Positions 48,301-58,613 of a stretch of 64,000 bases of DNA are shown in pieces. The stretch is from Rhinolophus ferrumequinum (lineage: Eukaryota > Chordata > Mammalia > Chiroptera > Rhinolophidae). Below the pieces are notes generated by a model. The model did not search any database. It was not told where the DNA came from and saw nothing but the letters and a program-made list of their open reading frames with translations. Both the position numbers and the translations under genes were made by a program. The DNA lies in assembly GCF_004115265.2 (NCBI RefSeq), contig NC_046295.1, positions 20,208,902 through 20,272,901 of the forward strand, given 5' to 3'. The stretch's first letter is position 1. Each line of letters starts with the position of its first letter.

Positions 48301-50005
48301 AGGGAGAATGTGCATAGTGCCAACCAGAAAATTCAGGGTGCTCAGGATAAGCTATACGTCTCCTGGGTGGAGTGGAAGAGAAGTATCGGCTATGACGACA
48401 CTGATGAATCTCACTGTGCTGAGGTAAGACACCGGGGGCGGAGTCACCCACTACGTGTGGGTGAAGAAGTTTCACCAGACTTGCAGTTTTGCCGTTACTC
48501 CTCTTAGAATACTCTTCTCTAGCAAAAGTTTGACTAATACTGTGAACAGAGATTGCTTGGTATGTGACAGAAAAGCAAAAAACTGCAGTAACTTTATCTC
48601 TCAAGCTGCATGTTACTGCTAACAGGATACAGCTAAATGAGAAACCTGGGCCTTGCCCTCATGGTGGGTACAGACTAACGGGATATAGGCATTTTTACCG
48701 TCATAGTGTTTTGACAGTATAAAAACTGGGGCTCTTACATTGTATAGGGCAGGTACCTAACTTGGTCTTGGAGTGAGGAGAGGTGAGTCAGATGACTTCC
48801 TAGGAGAGGTGAGTGCTAAGCTGCGACCAAATGGGAGCATAAACTAGGTGAATGCACAGTAAGGGGACTGATGGTCCAGACCGAAGAAATAGCATGTTCT
48901 AGACATAGAAAGTGGTTCATTGGGTTCCAAAAGCTATTAATAGTATGCATATCTATGAACTGTGAGTAATACTGCTGCACTCAGGGTGGTTATGAAGATT
49001 TTTAAAAAGTCGAAGAAACCACATAGGTGATGGACACATAACCTGTGTGCTGTAATTGAACTAATTACTACATAGTATTGTTGGCTCCACTGCTAAACTT
49101 TTTATTTTTAAACTTTATTTTTAGCACATCGAGTCACGTACTCTTGCTATTGCCCGCAACCTGACTCAGCAGCTCCAGACCACATGCTCTACCCTCCTGT
49201 CCAATGTTCAAGGGTTGCCACAGAACATCCAAGATCAGGCCAGTCACTTGGCTGTGATGGCTGGAGACATCTACTCAGTGTTCCGCAATGCCGCCTCCTT
49301 TAAGGAAGTGTCGGACAGCGTCCTCACTTCCAGCAAGGGGCAGCTGCAGAAAATGAAGGCGTCTTTAGATGATGTGATGGATTATCTTGTTAACAACACA
49401 CCCCTCAACTGGCTGGTAGGTCCCTTTTATCCTCCGCTGACTGAGCCTCAGAATACTCAGGACCAAGGTGCAGAGAAGGACACTACCAACCAGGAGGCCC
49501 CGCAACCTGAGCACAAACATTAAACCTGTCTCTGTCACCAGTGCGTGGTGCAGCCAGCCAGCTAACACCTTCTGTTAATGTTGAAATTAACCTGCTTGAC
49601 AACTCTGAATTGGAGCAGCAGCTCGCTAGGAAAGATGTCCTTAACTGTAGTAACTTCCAACTGGATTAAGAGCTTTAAAGTTTTTGGCATTAGCAGATGA
49701 GTGAGTTCTGTTGTTTACCTGGCTGGTAAGAAAATGATAGACTGGGCAGAGCCTAGCCAGAATTGAAAAAAGTTCTAGTGCATTTATGGTCTCATTCTCT
49801 TGCCTCTGTTGCTGTCTGTCTGTATTGAATAAAAACACCTTCGTGTGAGCTATGTTATGAACTGTTGTCGGCGCCGATTGGGTCTGAGCAGGCATTCTCA
49901 CAGGTTTGTCTCACAGTGCATGCTTGTATAACTTTAGTTTTTTTTTATTTTTCATAAAGGAATGCTGCCTATGAATTCAATAAAATTCACTGCAGAATAG
50001 ATCAG
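42245..50005 (+). CDS. PLIN2: PLIN2 gene (perilipin 2 / ADRP), complete; coding exons 43372-49523
   Basis: Perilipin 2 coats cytosolic lipid droplets, shields stored triacylglycerol and cholesteryl ester from lipases, and is a common marker of lipid loading. Coding segments are 43372-43401, 43485-43680, 45480-45562, 46385-46670, 47286-47467, 48289-48423 and 49125-49523. All introns are GT-AG and the phases agree, giving 436 codons plus stop; human PLIN2 is 437 residues as I remember it. In order, the protein has an N-terminal PAT domain (about residues 1-95), amphipathic 11-mer repeats rich in Gly-Ala-Val-Thr-Lys (about 100-170) that bind the droplet surface, and a C-terminal four-helix bundle (about 200-400). 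The 5' exon is non-coding and its start is estimated from the TATA box. HAUS6 follows on the same strand. No broken codon or splice site was seen. Very confident. Confidence 0.97.
43364..43401 (+). CDS. PLIN2: PLIN2 exon 2 (start codon)
   Basis: A pyrimidine-rich acceptor ending in CAG at 43361-43363 precedes 8 untranslated bases and an ATG at 43372. The ten codons read [10 protein letters not shown], close to human MASVAVDPQP. The donor is GTATGA after 43401 and the exon ends in phase 0. An alternative acceptor CAG lies 17 bases upstream and would only lengthen the leader. Confidence 0.95.
43485..43680 (+). CDS. PLIN2: PLIN2 exon 3 (PAT domain)
   Basis: The acceptor is TTGCAG and the donor GTGAGT. 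The exon has 196 bases and encodes 65 residues plus one base, starting [20 protein letters not shown]. This is the diagnostic PAT domain of perilipins, with the conserved [12 protein letters not shown]-like block here as [12 protein letters not shown]. It ends in phase 1. Confidence 0.96.
44050..44880 (-). mobile_element. Old L1 remnants in PLIN2 intron 3
   Basis: Reversed L1 landmarks include CATACAATTCACCCATTTAA, TTCATCAGTTGATGGACATT and GGGTATATACCTAGGAGTGG. A separate plus-strand L1 3' end (about 44205-44345, TTGCACACTTAAAAATAATT) interrupts it. Confidence 0.75.
45480..45562 (+). CDS. PLIN2: PLIN2 exon 4 (end of PAT domain)
   Basis: This 83-base exon follows a TTTTAG acceptor and completes the split Ile codon. 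It reads [20 protein letters not shown] and closes the PAT domain. The donor is GTGAGC and the exon ends in phase 0. Intron 3 before it is 1.8 kb and largely L1-derived. Confidence 0.96.
46385..46670 (+). CDS. PLIN2: PLIN2 exon 5 (11-mer repeats)
   Basis: This 286-base exon has an acceptor TTTGTAG and a donor GTAAGT. It carries the repeated amphipathic helix units [33 protein letters not shown] and [11 protein letters not shown]. In this family they fold on the phospholipid monolayer of the droplet. The exon continues to PLTDEEL and ends in phase 1. Confidence 0.96.
46690..46960 (-). mobile_element. L1 3'-UTR fragment in PLIN2 intron 5
   Basis: ACCCCAAAATTCACCTGTTT and TATGCAACCATCACCTCAAT are reversed L1 3'-UTR motifs, well diverged. 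It begins only some 20 bases after the exon 5 donor. Confidence 0.6.
47286..47467 (+). CDS. PLIN2: PLIN2 exon 6
   Basis: This 182-base exon follows a CTTCAG acceptor. It encodes [20 protein letters not shown] and continues to LHSTVKL, the start of the C-terminal helical bundle. It ends in phase 0 with donor GTGAGG. Confidence 0.96.
47760..47960 (+). mobile_element. L1 3'-region fragment in PLIN2 intron 6
   Basis: TTAGAAATTTATCCTACAGA and TGTGTAGCCATTAAAGATTG follow L1M 3'-region order on the plus strand. Strongly diverged. Confidence 0.55.
48289..48423 (+). CDS. PLIN2: PLIN2 exon 7
   Basis: This 135-base exon has acceptor GTTATAG and donor GTAAGA. It encodes [20 protein letters not shown] through [12 protein letters not shown]. 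Both ends are phase 0, so skipping it or joining it to another phase-0 exon keeps the frame. That matters for the candidate distal exon at 58614. Confidence 0.96.
49125..49523 (+). CDS. PLIN2: PLIN2 exon 8 (C-terminal helix bundle and stop)
   Basis: The acceptor TTTTTAG is followed by 132 codons and TAA at 49521-49523. It starts [20 protein letters not shown] and includes [20 protein letters not shown], the conserved perilipin four-helix-bundle cleft region. The acidic, Gln-rich tail ends PEHKH. The 3' UTR follows directly. Confidence 0.96.
   Translation, partial: HIESRTLAIARNLTQQLQTTCSTLLSNVQGLPQNIQDQASHLAVMAGDIYSVFRNAASFKEVSDSVLTSSKGQLQKMKASLDDVMDYLVNNTPLNWLVGPFYPPLTEPQNTQDQGAEKDTTNQEAPQPEHKH
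49828..49833 (+). terminator. PLIN2 proximal poly(A) signal
   Basis: AATAAA lies 305 bases after the PLIN2 stop and is followed by a TGTG-containing stretch. It could give a short 3' UTR form. Confidence 0.7.
49979..49984 (+). terminator. PLIN2 distal poly(A) signal
   Basis: A second AATAAA lies 150 bases further on, followed within 30 bases by a GTGTGTTCCGTGTGC-type GU-rich element. This is the stronger-looking 3' end, with cleavage probably near 50000. Confidence 0.75.
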
Positions 50006-50019
50006 TTCTACGCTGTGTG

Positions 50020-51180
50020 TTCCGTGTGCTTTGTGTGTTGCTTTCATAGAGCTGCTTGGCTTGTGTGACAGGGTTATTAATACACATTCATGAATTCCAA
50101 TTGGCCTGTTAAGAAATTTTGCAGGGAAATTTGGAACATTGGAAAATTAAACAAGTTAAAAAATGTGCATATAAGAGTTTTACTGGGTGACAGTTGTTGC
50201 CTTCATTTGCCCATTTACCGGACTTGAGAGGGGACCTCATGGTTGACTGCCTTGCTGAAAACGAATCAAAGCTGAAAGGAAGCAAAAGAGTGACTATTTG
50301 CATCAGTCTCAGGTAAAGGCAGTAGGCATTTCTTGCCCATTTAAACTGTGAACCATGGAATGAGATTGCTCAGTGTCCGGTCTCAGGTGGACTTAACTTA
50401 CTGTGTTGTCACTTTGGGAGAAAGTCACTAATACTTGGTGAGATATCTTCAGAAAATTGTGAGAATAATTAGAAGTAAAAAGACTGGATCCCCTGTAAAA
50501 AAGATCCTTCTTACCTCCTGCCTAGGGTGTTCAGATTAATAGTCTCCTCAAGGTTGGTCAGTTACTTAGGAAATACCATGAGTCTCCTTATAACAAAGCT
50601 GCAGGATGTCAAACTTTCAAAAAAACAAATCTTAGAATTTATTAAGTAGGACTACATGCTTCTGTCTATCCCTACTAAACGGTTAGCAAGGTTGCCCTTC
50701 AGAAACAGTCTAAATCTAATTTGTCTCTTTCTACCCTGGTTCACCTCTTTCTCTCCATGAAAACAAGGAAGCAGTACATAACTTTATATGCACCTTTGAT
50801 ATGAATGAGTTTATCAAAACTAACTTATAGAACTAAATATTTTCCCCTTGAGGTAACTCCAGGAATCAGTAAACAGGTGAGTTGAATTGGAGGGTAGGGA
50901 CTCACTGAGATGCTTGTAGTTAAGGAGCGTCTGATTTCTGGGAAGATGGACTGTCACAATTTATAGGCTTCCGAAATGGAGACTATTCACTTGCCTGCCT
51001 GCCCCCACTGACGCATTTTCTAGAGCCACAGCCTTTAAATAAATTTTTTCTCTGTCCAAACTGGACAAGGTCCTGCCCCTCTGCCTCAAAACTCCAAGGC
51101 TGGTATTTTGTGGTTTATTCTCATTGATTGAAAAATTCATATAGTATAGCTGTACACATGCTTTCTTACCCTGAACACAA
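50020..51180. other. Downstream flank of PLIN2, no gene seen
   Basis: Unique-looking sequence after the PLIN2 poly(A) site. If the distal exon at 58614 is used, this belongs to its long terminal intron. Confidence 0.5.
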
Positions 51181-51200
51181 ACTTGCGTTTCCCCTTCATA

Positions 51201-51403
51201 CCGTGTTTCCCCGAAAATAAGACCTAGCTGGATCATCAGCTCTAGTGGGTCTTTTGAAGCAAAAATTAATATAAGACCCAGTGTTACGCTATATATTATA
51301 CCCAGTCTTATAGTAAAATAAGACCGGGTCTTACATTAATTTTTGCTCCAAAACACGAATTAGAGCTGATGGTCCAGCTAGGTCTATTTTTAGGGAAACA
51401 TGG
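51201..51403. mobile_element. Palindromic MITE (CCGTGTTTCC family), copy 1
   Basis: The element is an inverted repeat of about 200 bp. The left arm starts CCGTGTTTCCCCGAAAATAA and the right arm ends with its complement (TTTTTAGGGAAACATGG), with TA on both sides. The arms share GCTCTAGTG/ATTAGAGCTGA and GAGCAAAAATTAATATAAGA-like blocks. Too short to code. A Tc1/mariner-like origin is the simplest guess from the TA. Confidence 0.75.
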
Positions 51404-52813
51404 TAGGAGTTCCCCTTCATGATGCCAACTGAATTGCTTGTGAAAAGGAGACATGTTTCAAAGCTTTTCTTTATGAGCAAGACAATGTAAAGGAGACCTC
51501 TCTCAGCGTCTAGAATACCACCACTACCCCTTGCTTTTTGCCATGAACTATGCACACTGGTGATGGTTTTGTCTTTGTGTCTCTAGTTTGATTGCCTAAA
51601 CGCATTTCGTTCTATTGTCAATATGTCTTAAAATTCATGGTGTTCTTGCGTCTTAAATTTTGTGTAAACTGGCAGTTTTACTTTAACAGACTTTTTCCCA
51701 CGGAGGACAATTTTTTTTAGGAATAAAAGCTAAGCCTAGAACGGTATCAAACTATGGCAGGTTTTTAAACATTTGGTTGTATGAAGCCTGGCAGGTGTTC
51801 CTGAGTGTTCAAGGATGTTTTTCCCTCGCGTGTAATAAAATGGACTTTCTGGTTCTGAGGGAAAAAAATCAAAGGAACATGGTATACTAGCCATTAATCT
51901 CTTAGCCTTAGTTTTCTCATCTGTCACATAAAATTAGTGATGCCTCAACAGATGGATGTGAAATGTTTGAGGATGGGCAATCTTTCTATTTTACACTCAA
52001 AGAATGGGGATACCATCTGTGGGACAGTGATATGTGGTATGTTTAACTTGCCAGTTCAGGTGTGAGTAATACTAAGCCGTGAAAATATATCCACTTTGAT
52101 AAGACATTATAGGTATTGAAGAACGAATAAAAGGGGAAAAAATGTTTTGCTTGAGATATCTCTTAGAATATCATTTAGCTCATGGACGTATCTAATGAGG
52201 GAAGGAAGAAGAAGGAGCAGGATAGATATTTGTGCATATATCTATCAGGTATGAGGAGATAGAAAGGAGGGTCTCTTGCCAGCCTGACCTCCCTGGGCTT
52301 ATGAACTGGGGACCGGGACAGCTGGGTCTCGGTCCTGATCCAGCTCAAGGAACCCAGCACTGAGGCCTGCATGGGTGATGGTGTTTGTGAGATATCCCTG
52401 CTCTGTAAACGAAAGTATTTATTGCTTATGTCTCAAAGAGCTACCTTCATGCTATAGATACCGATTTTCCCAACAGATATCCTGTAATGGTACCACAGTA
52501 ACCATTTGGTAAGCAAAAGATAACTGAATAATCCTACTGTTGAGTAAGTTTCCAGTCTAACCTGTAGCGACTTAACTTCATCTTAATGATGAAGTAATAG
52601 CATCAACTGGAGAAGTAATAGTATTGAACTGTTCATAGAGGAGAAGTCTCTTTAAGCTTGAGGCCAGCTTAGGCCAGAGACATGTTTTATGGTGTCTTTC
52701 CTATTCCCCTTACTTACCTTTTGAGATTCTGAGGCCATTCCCCCATGTTTTAGAAGTTGGATTCCTGGAAGAAATTGTGTCAACTGACCCTCACTGGGAT
52801 AGGCCCAGGTCAT

Positions 52814-53257
52814 TTTTCTTTCCCCCTTTCTTCCGCCTCCCCACCACCTACCCTCCACTTCAAGCCGTTGTTTCTCAGTCTAGTTGTGTAGGACCCAGCT
52901 CCCTGGCCCATGCTGGTATTACGAGTCTTGCATAGTCGGTCCCTAGTCGTTGGTCGGCCGCTCACGGCAGCTCTCGCCAGCTGCCGGCTACTCACGATGG
53001 CTGCCGGCCACTCACTGGCCACCAGCCGCCTGGGACAGCCGGTGGCAGCCTGCTACAGCACTCAGCAGCCCACAGCAGCTCACGCCAACCTCCGGCTGCT
53101 TAGGGCAGCCCAACTCCAGGGAGAGCTGTTGTTCACAATCTTAGCTGTAGAGGGCGCAGCTCACTGGCCCATGTGGGAATCTAACCAGTGATCTGGGCGT
53201 TTGAAACACTGAGCTCCAACAACCTGAGGTGGGGGCGGTGATGGGTGGGTGGGGCGA
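52814..53257 (-). mobile_element. Composite SINE with internal degenerate GC-rich repeats, copy 2
   Basis: It has the same order as the copy at 33580: tRNA-like head at the right, repeat block around 52960-53110, and the GTTGTTTCTCAGTCTAGTTG body at the left. A likely duplication is ACAGGTCAT or CAGGTCAT (about 52806-52813 and 53258-53265). The head side has extra G-rich sequence at 53230-53257. Confidence 0.72.
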
Positions 53258-53811
53258 CAGGTCATGTTTTTAGGGTTGGTGAGGGGTGAAGCCTTCTTGA
53301 TCACCATCCAGCTGGGGCTGAGCTGGGAGGCAGCAGAGAGGTACTTGGGTGGAAAACACTGAATAGGAAAATCATACCCTCAGTTGGTGTAGTGGTGAAA
53401 GGCAGGCAGCCTTTTGAGTTTGACTGAGATTGCTGATTAATACAATAATCTTTAATTGTTAACATCGTCAGTAAGATGACTAAGTGAAATATCAGGAAGG
53501 CAAATGTTTGGAGGAGGTGGGACAGAGTTGCCTGGGATTCTTCCTCCTTGCTTAATTTGCTTAAATGGCCTGCAGATTAGAGAGAAATAGGATATAATGT
53601 AATGAGAGGCTTTGAATCTCATAGGAGATCCTTATCTTGATGTAGAATGGATCTTCTTGGTTCTTTAGCTTGGTACTAGTTTTATGAAAGTGCTACTTGA
53701 GAGAGCCATGTAAAAGATATTGGAGCCATATCGTAATACGTACATTTTGGGATAACTGAAAAAAATATAGTTGGTTAGAGACAATGTGGATATGTAGGTA
53801 GCTACATTATA

Positions 53812-54076
53812 CCGTGTTTCCGGGAAAATAAGACCTAGACCTAATCAGCTCTAATGTGTCTTTTGGAGCAAAAATCAATATAAGCCCCGGTATTATATTA
53901 TATTATATTGTATTATATTATATTATATTATATTATATTATATTATATTATATTATATTATATTATGTTATACCCAGTCTTATAGTAAAATAAGACCGGG
54001 TCTTATACTGATTTTTGCTCCAAAAGATGGATTAGAGCTGATTGTCTGGCTAGGTCTTATTTTCAGGGAAACACGG
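53812..54076. mobile_element. Palindromic MITE (CCGTGTTTCC family), copy 2, with pentamer expansion
   Basis: It has the same termini as the element at 51201 (CCGTGTTTCCGGGAAAATAA and TTTTCAGGGAAACACGG), flanked by TA. The extra length comes from a (TATTA)n tract at about 53891-53967 near the left arm's inner end. Confidence 0.78.
53891..53967 (+). repeat. (TATTA)n microsatellite inside the MITE
   Basis: There are about fifteen pentamer units, nearly perfect with one G variant. They stand where copy 1 of the MITE has only a short TATATATTATAC. Confidence 0.9.
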
Positions 54077-54288
54077 TATATATGTAGCTGCATTAAAAAT
54101 GGTTCAATTCAATATTTGAGTCCCTAATAAGGCATGAACTCAGCTCTTCTCAGAAGGTAAACAGCAGAAACCGTCCTTAAGAGCCTCTTATAGTCTTAGA
54201 AGAAGTGTGTTGATGAATATTCAAGTATTGTCCCAGTGGAGGGCCCTATTTGTCCCTCACTTTTAATAACCCCAGGCTGCTCATTTTT

Positions 54289-54453
54289 TCTTTTTTACTT
54301 TTAATATGTGCAGCGTATTGTATACCAATTATAACATCAATATAGTTATAAAAGAATTACGCTAAGAAAAGAAACAAAAATAAAAGGAAAAAAATACCAG
54401 TTACAACCAGTAAAGCATCATAGTGCCGTCTTGGGATGATGTCAGTTCATTAC
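54289..54453 (-). mobile_element. Short young L1 3'-end insertion, minus strand
   Basis: A 165-bp insert lies between perfect 15-bp duplications AGGCTGCTCATTTTT (54274-54288 and 54454-54468). The T-rich left end is the complement of a poly(A) tail. Its reverse complement contains ATTGGTATACAATACGCTGC, an L1 3'-UTR type sequence. Heavily 5'-truncated. Confidence 0.75.
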
Positions 54454-54744
54454 AGGCTGCTCATTTTTAAATTCCCTACCTTTATTACAAAATTCACCTG
54501 CAAAATATGACATTTCAGCATAAGTAATGGTAGGAATGGCAGGGCACAATTTGGATTTTAAGTTTTATTGACCAAAGCAAAACCGAATATTTAGATGATA
54601 GATATCTCTTGTGAAGGGGGAAAGAAGGTCTAATGTCTTCTAGAACTTAAGAAAGTAGTAGAGAGTATTATTGACATTTTACAAACGTAATGAATAGATT
54701 AAATGGTGCTTTTGTGTAAATATCAGTGATGAAGAAATGGTTAC

Positions 54745-54965
54745 CATTTAAAATGTTTTCATTTCTCTTGGGCATATACCTGAGAGTGGAATTTGCTAGT
54801 GGCTCATAGGTTTACTCTATGTTCAATTGTTTGAGGAACTGCCAGACTGTTTTCTGAAGTGGCTACACCATTTACATTCCCACCAGCAGAGTGTGAGGGT
54901 TCTGATTTCTACATTATCTTCCCCTCCCCAACACTTGTTATCTGACTTTTTGATTCTAGCCAACT
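54745..54965 (-). mobile_element. L1 fragment, minus strand
   Basis: CTCTTGGGCATATACCTGAG, GAGGAACTGCCAGACTGTTT and ATTCCCACCAGCAGAGTGTG are the reversed end of L1 ORF2. Confidence 0.75.
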
Positions 54966-56341
54966 ACTTAAATTGTAAATTAATAAGACTAGATGGTGAA
55001 TAGTGTAAATTAAGCACTTTTACTTTTTCATTGTTTGTTCAGGTTTGAGCAAAGGAAAACTCAGCTAAGGAGGTAGTTAATATATCGGATTGACTCCCTT
55101 ATACAAAGTGGCCCGAGTGAGCTCTCAGCATGGATAAAACCACATCACCTGTCAGGGAGCCTTCACCTGCCCTCTCTATGTCAGGGATTATTAACTGGGG
55201 ATACTGATAAAATGAAGATTTGTGGGTTCCACCCCCAGAGAATCTGGTTATTAGGTCTAGAGGTAGTACTGGGCATCCACACTTTTTAAAAGCACTCTCC
55301 CACCCCCCCACCCCTCACCCTTCAAAAGCATCATCCCTAGTGATTCTACTGCAAGGGATCCACTGACCACACAGTTTGAGAAGCAAAGGGAACAGGAATC
55401 AAATTATTTTAACCTGAAACAAACATAGGTTAGGGTTATCCATAGTCTCCTCTCTTCGAACAAGACCCTCGGTGTGAACTCCATAAAATGTCTTATTTTA
55501 AGGGGACCTACTCCTGATGTATCTACTGAAATGAATCAAATACACAAAAGTTAGCACTGACTAGTTGAATGATGTGTGATGGATACCAAGAATCACTTGA
55601 GTTTTGTTGTGATCAGTGCTACTCTGCTCCCTAGGCTGCGAGTTCTAAACACTTCCATTGACTTCTTAGCCAAGGACAAAGCATTGGGGTAAAAGAGGGT
55701 ATTTCTACTTTGGGGCAGGGGATGCATACTCCCTCAAGCTGTACCAAATTGTTCAGTAAAAGGCAGAGTACAGCAGAACCAAGTTGCTACTGACCCTCTA
55801 ACTTTCAAGCACATCGTAAAGCTGCATATGCATATCCTATTATGGATGGTGAGAGATTTCTGCTAAAATCAAACCCTCAAAGGGGTTAATCTTATGTATT
55901 TGGTGTTAGAGCCACTCATTATCCCTTGCATGATCCTTTTATAGCCAAATATACATTGGAATTCTTTTTATACAAACAAACTAAATTTTTAGTTTTTCTT
56001 TTCACTTCATTATTTCTTTAATACTTACTCCCTATTTTAAAATAAATCATTGTGCTGATTCTGTGTCATGTTTATCAGCCCTGCATGCACACTCACCTTT
56101 ACTAACAAGTTAAATTCCCACAGATGGTGTTTTTTACTTCTGTCATAGCCTCACCTATTCAGGGCTCTAGGTCACCACTAGCCTACCTTTATGCAAATTA
56201 GAAAAGGGTACCTTATCCTCAACATGTGTAGTGCCACCTTCTGGAAAGTTGTCATAATAAATATGTGAATTAATGAAGTCTATGACAGGTGCCCCCTGTG
56301 GTTGTATGGTGAACAACCTGCAAAAGATACAGGGAATCTTA

Positions 56342-56421
56342 TTAGGTTGGTACAAAGGTAATTGTGGTGTTTGCAATTATTTTTAACCTTTTAAACCGCA
56401 ATTACTTTTGCACCAAAACGA
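56342..56421. mobile_element. MADE1-like 80-bp mariner relic
   Basis: It starts TTAGGTTGGTACAAAGGTAA and has the inverted partner GCAATTACTTTTGCACCAA at the right, with a short loop and TA on both sides. The length is exactly 80 bp. Size, ends and TA target all match MADE1, the internally deleted form of Hsmar1-type mariners known from primates. Confidence 0.82.
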
Positions 56422-57744
56422 TAGCTGGTTGCTTCGTTTTCTTGAAAAGAATGTATTGCTGGTTTCCTGTTCTTTTCAGGGAGGGACTATGATTATCATT
56501 AGTTTCATATTAAGCAACTGATTCTGAGTTTGGTACTTACTGGTGGGCATTCTCAGCAAGAGATTTCTATACTCCTTCAGTACTTGTTCATGTCAGTGAA
56601 AAAGGGATTTATTTTATATATCTGTTAAATAATATCTCTTCTGCCACATTTCTAAAAAAACTTGCGAAGATAGGCACAACCACTACATTTTAAATTAAAC
56701 TCACCTTGGGAACTTGATAGACTGCGACTACCTCCTAGCTGCCCCACCCTCCCCTATTTTCTTCACAGCCCCCAAGTAGGCTTTGAATTTAATGGAAATT
56801 AGACACTGAATCATTCTGAACATATGGAAGATGAATTATTCATATGGCTCTCGTAAATAATCTCATGGACTAGAGGTGCTGTTTTTGGTGGTGGTGCTGA
56901 TGATGATGGAAACTTTTCTCCTAACACTCTGAGTGTGGGATCTCCATCCTTTGCAACGAACTCTATTTCAGGCCGATGGTTACCTGGCCTGTAGGTGACT
57001 TTGAAGGTGTATGTGTGTGTGTGTGTGTGTGTTGTGGTACTTAAGGAACTAATGAGAATAAAAGCTACTGTGTGAGTACCTTTTACAAGCTAGGCTTATA
57101 CAAGCTTTATTCTTCACCTGCAACTCAATCAGTTAGGTATTTGCTTACGTGAGAGGTGAGGAAAAAGGTTTAAAAGAGATAAGTGGCAGGGCGGGGATTT
57201 AATCCAATGTCTTACTGATGTCAAGGTGTGTGTATTTTTTCTGTTCTAGCATTCTAGGCCTTTGATAGATGGAAACTGTAGCTTGCTTTCTTGTTTTGGG
57301 CCCAGAAAATCCCTTTGTTCATATCTTCTTGTTTTTTAGCTTCCTGCTCTATTTTACATTTATTAAAAATAGTGATATTGGATGTTAAAATATACATTTA
57401 CTAGAAATAGTTCAGAAGACAGAGCTAAGCAAGGTATGCTTTTAACCTAAAAAGGATAAAATTACAATCATTGACTTACCTGGCTGATGCTCTGAATCTA
57501 TTTGTATAAATATTGCTGACTTTTGTGGCTGTTAGGTCGGATATCATCTTTGCAAAGTGAACATTCATGAATACCTAGAATGCAGTTTGATCTCCCCAAA
57601 AGGAAAGCCTTAGGAACAAATGGTGGAAGTTTGCCTCAAACCAAGCAGTCCTTTGAGCACCTGGTTCTTAAGGAAAAGTGCAATAAGGACTACAAACAGC
57701 CAGATAAGGGGTCCCAGTGACCAAAGCAAGATTCTCTCTTCTTC

Positions 57745-57965
57745 TCTATTTTCTTTTTTTTAATATTAAAAAATTGTGGTGAAATATACATAGCATCAAG
57801 TTTACCATTTTAGCCATTCTTAAGTATGCAATTTAGTGGTGTTAAGTACATTTGCAGTGTTGTACAGCCATCACCACTATCCATTTCCAGAACTTTATCA
57901 GTCATCCCAAGCAATAAACTCCACACCCATTAAACAATAACTACTCATTGCCCTTCCCGCTCTGT
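57745..57965 (-). mobile_element. L1 3'-UTR fragment, minus strand
   Basis: GTGGTGAAATATACATAGCA, GTACAGCCATCACCACTATC and CAGAACTTTATCAGTCATCC match reversed L1 3'-UTR sequence. Confidence 0.7.
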
Positions 57966-58613
57966 TTTTGATGGATTTTTTCAGTTGTTTTGCCTCTATT
58001 AAGTAATCAGCTAATTTCCCCCCTCTGCTATCAAGACTGCAGCCTTTTGTAATTTATTATACCTTACTAATTTTCTGCTTCTAATCTGATTTTGGCTAAG
58101 AAACATTACTTAGCTTATCAAAATTGTGTGTAAAGTAAGAGTTAATTGAAATTCTTATCCCTAAAAGCCTTTCCTAGGCTTTTAGAAGAGCTAGGACTTT
58201 GTGATGGCTATTTCAACTATTAAAAGACCTTTTACTTCCTCAGTTCCAGACATTTCCCAAACAGTCTATATTATTGGAAGTCAGTCTTATGGAAAAGTAG
58301 AGTATTATTGTTTTTAAGAGAATAATAGACTAATAGAGAGATGAATAACCAGAAATGCTTTGTATCTAGCATTTTATAAAAGCTTTAGTTTAGTAAGTCC
58401 ACCATTAGTTTCCTTGTAAAGAGAAGCTCCATTAGTGCTTTTATAATATGAGTGAATTTGGGGAATAAGATTTTTAACACCTTGTCAAAAACCACCACTA
58501 TGGACAAAGTAAGGTTCACCCACATGCAGTAATTAATGTTTCCATGAGCCCACCTGAACTGACAGCTTAGTTTATTATTATCTGTTTTAATATCCAAGAT
58601 TTTTCTTTTACAG

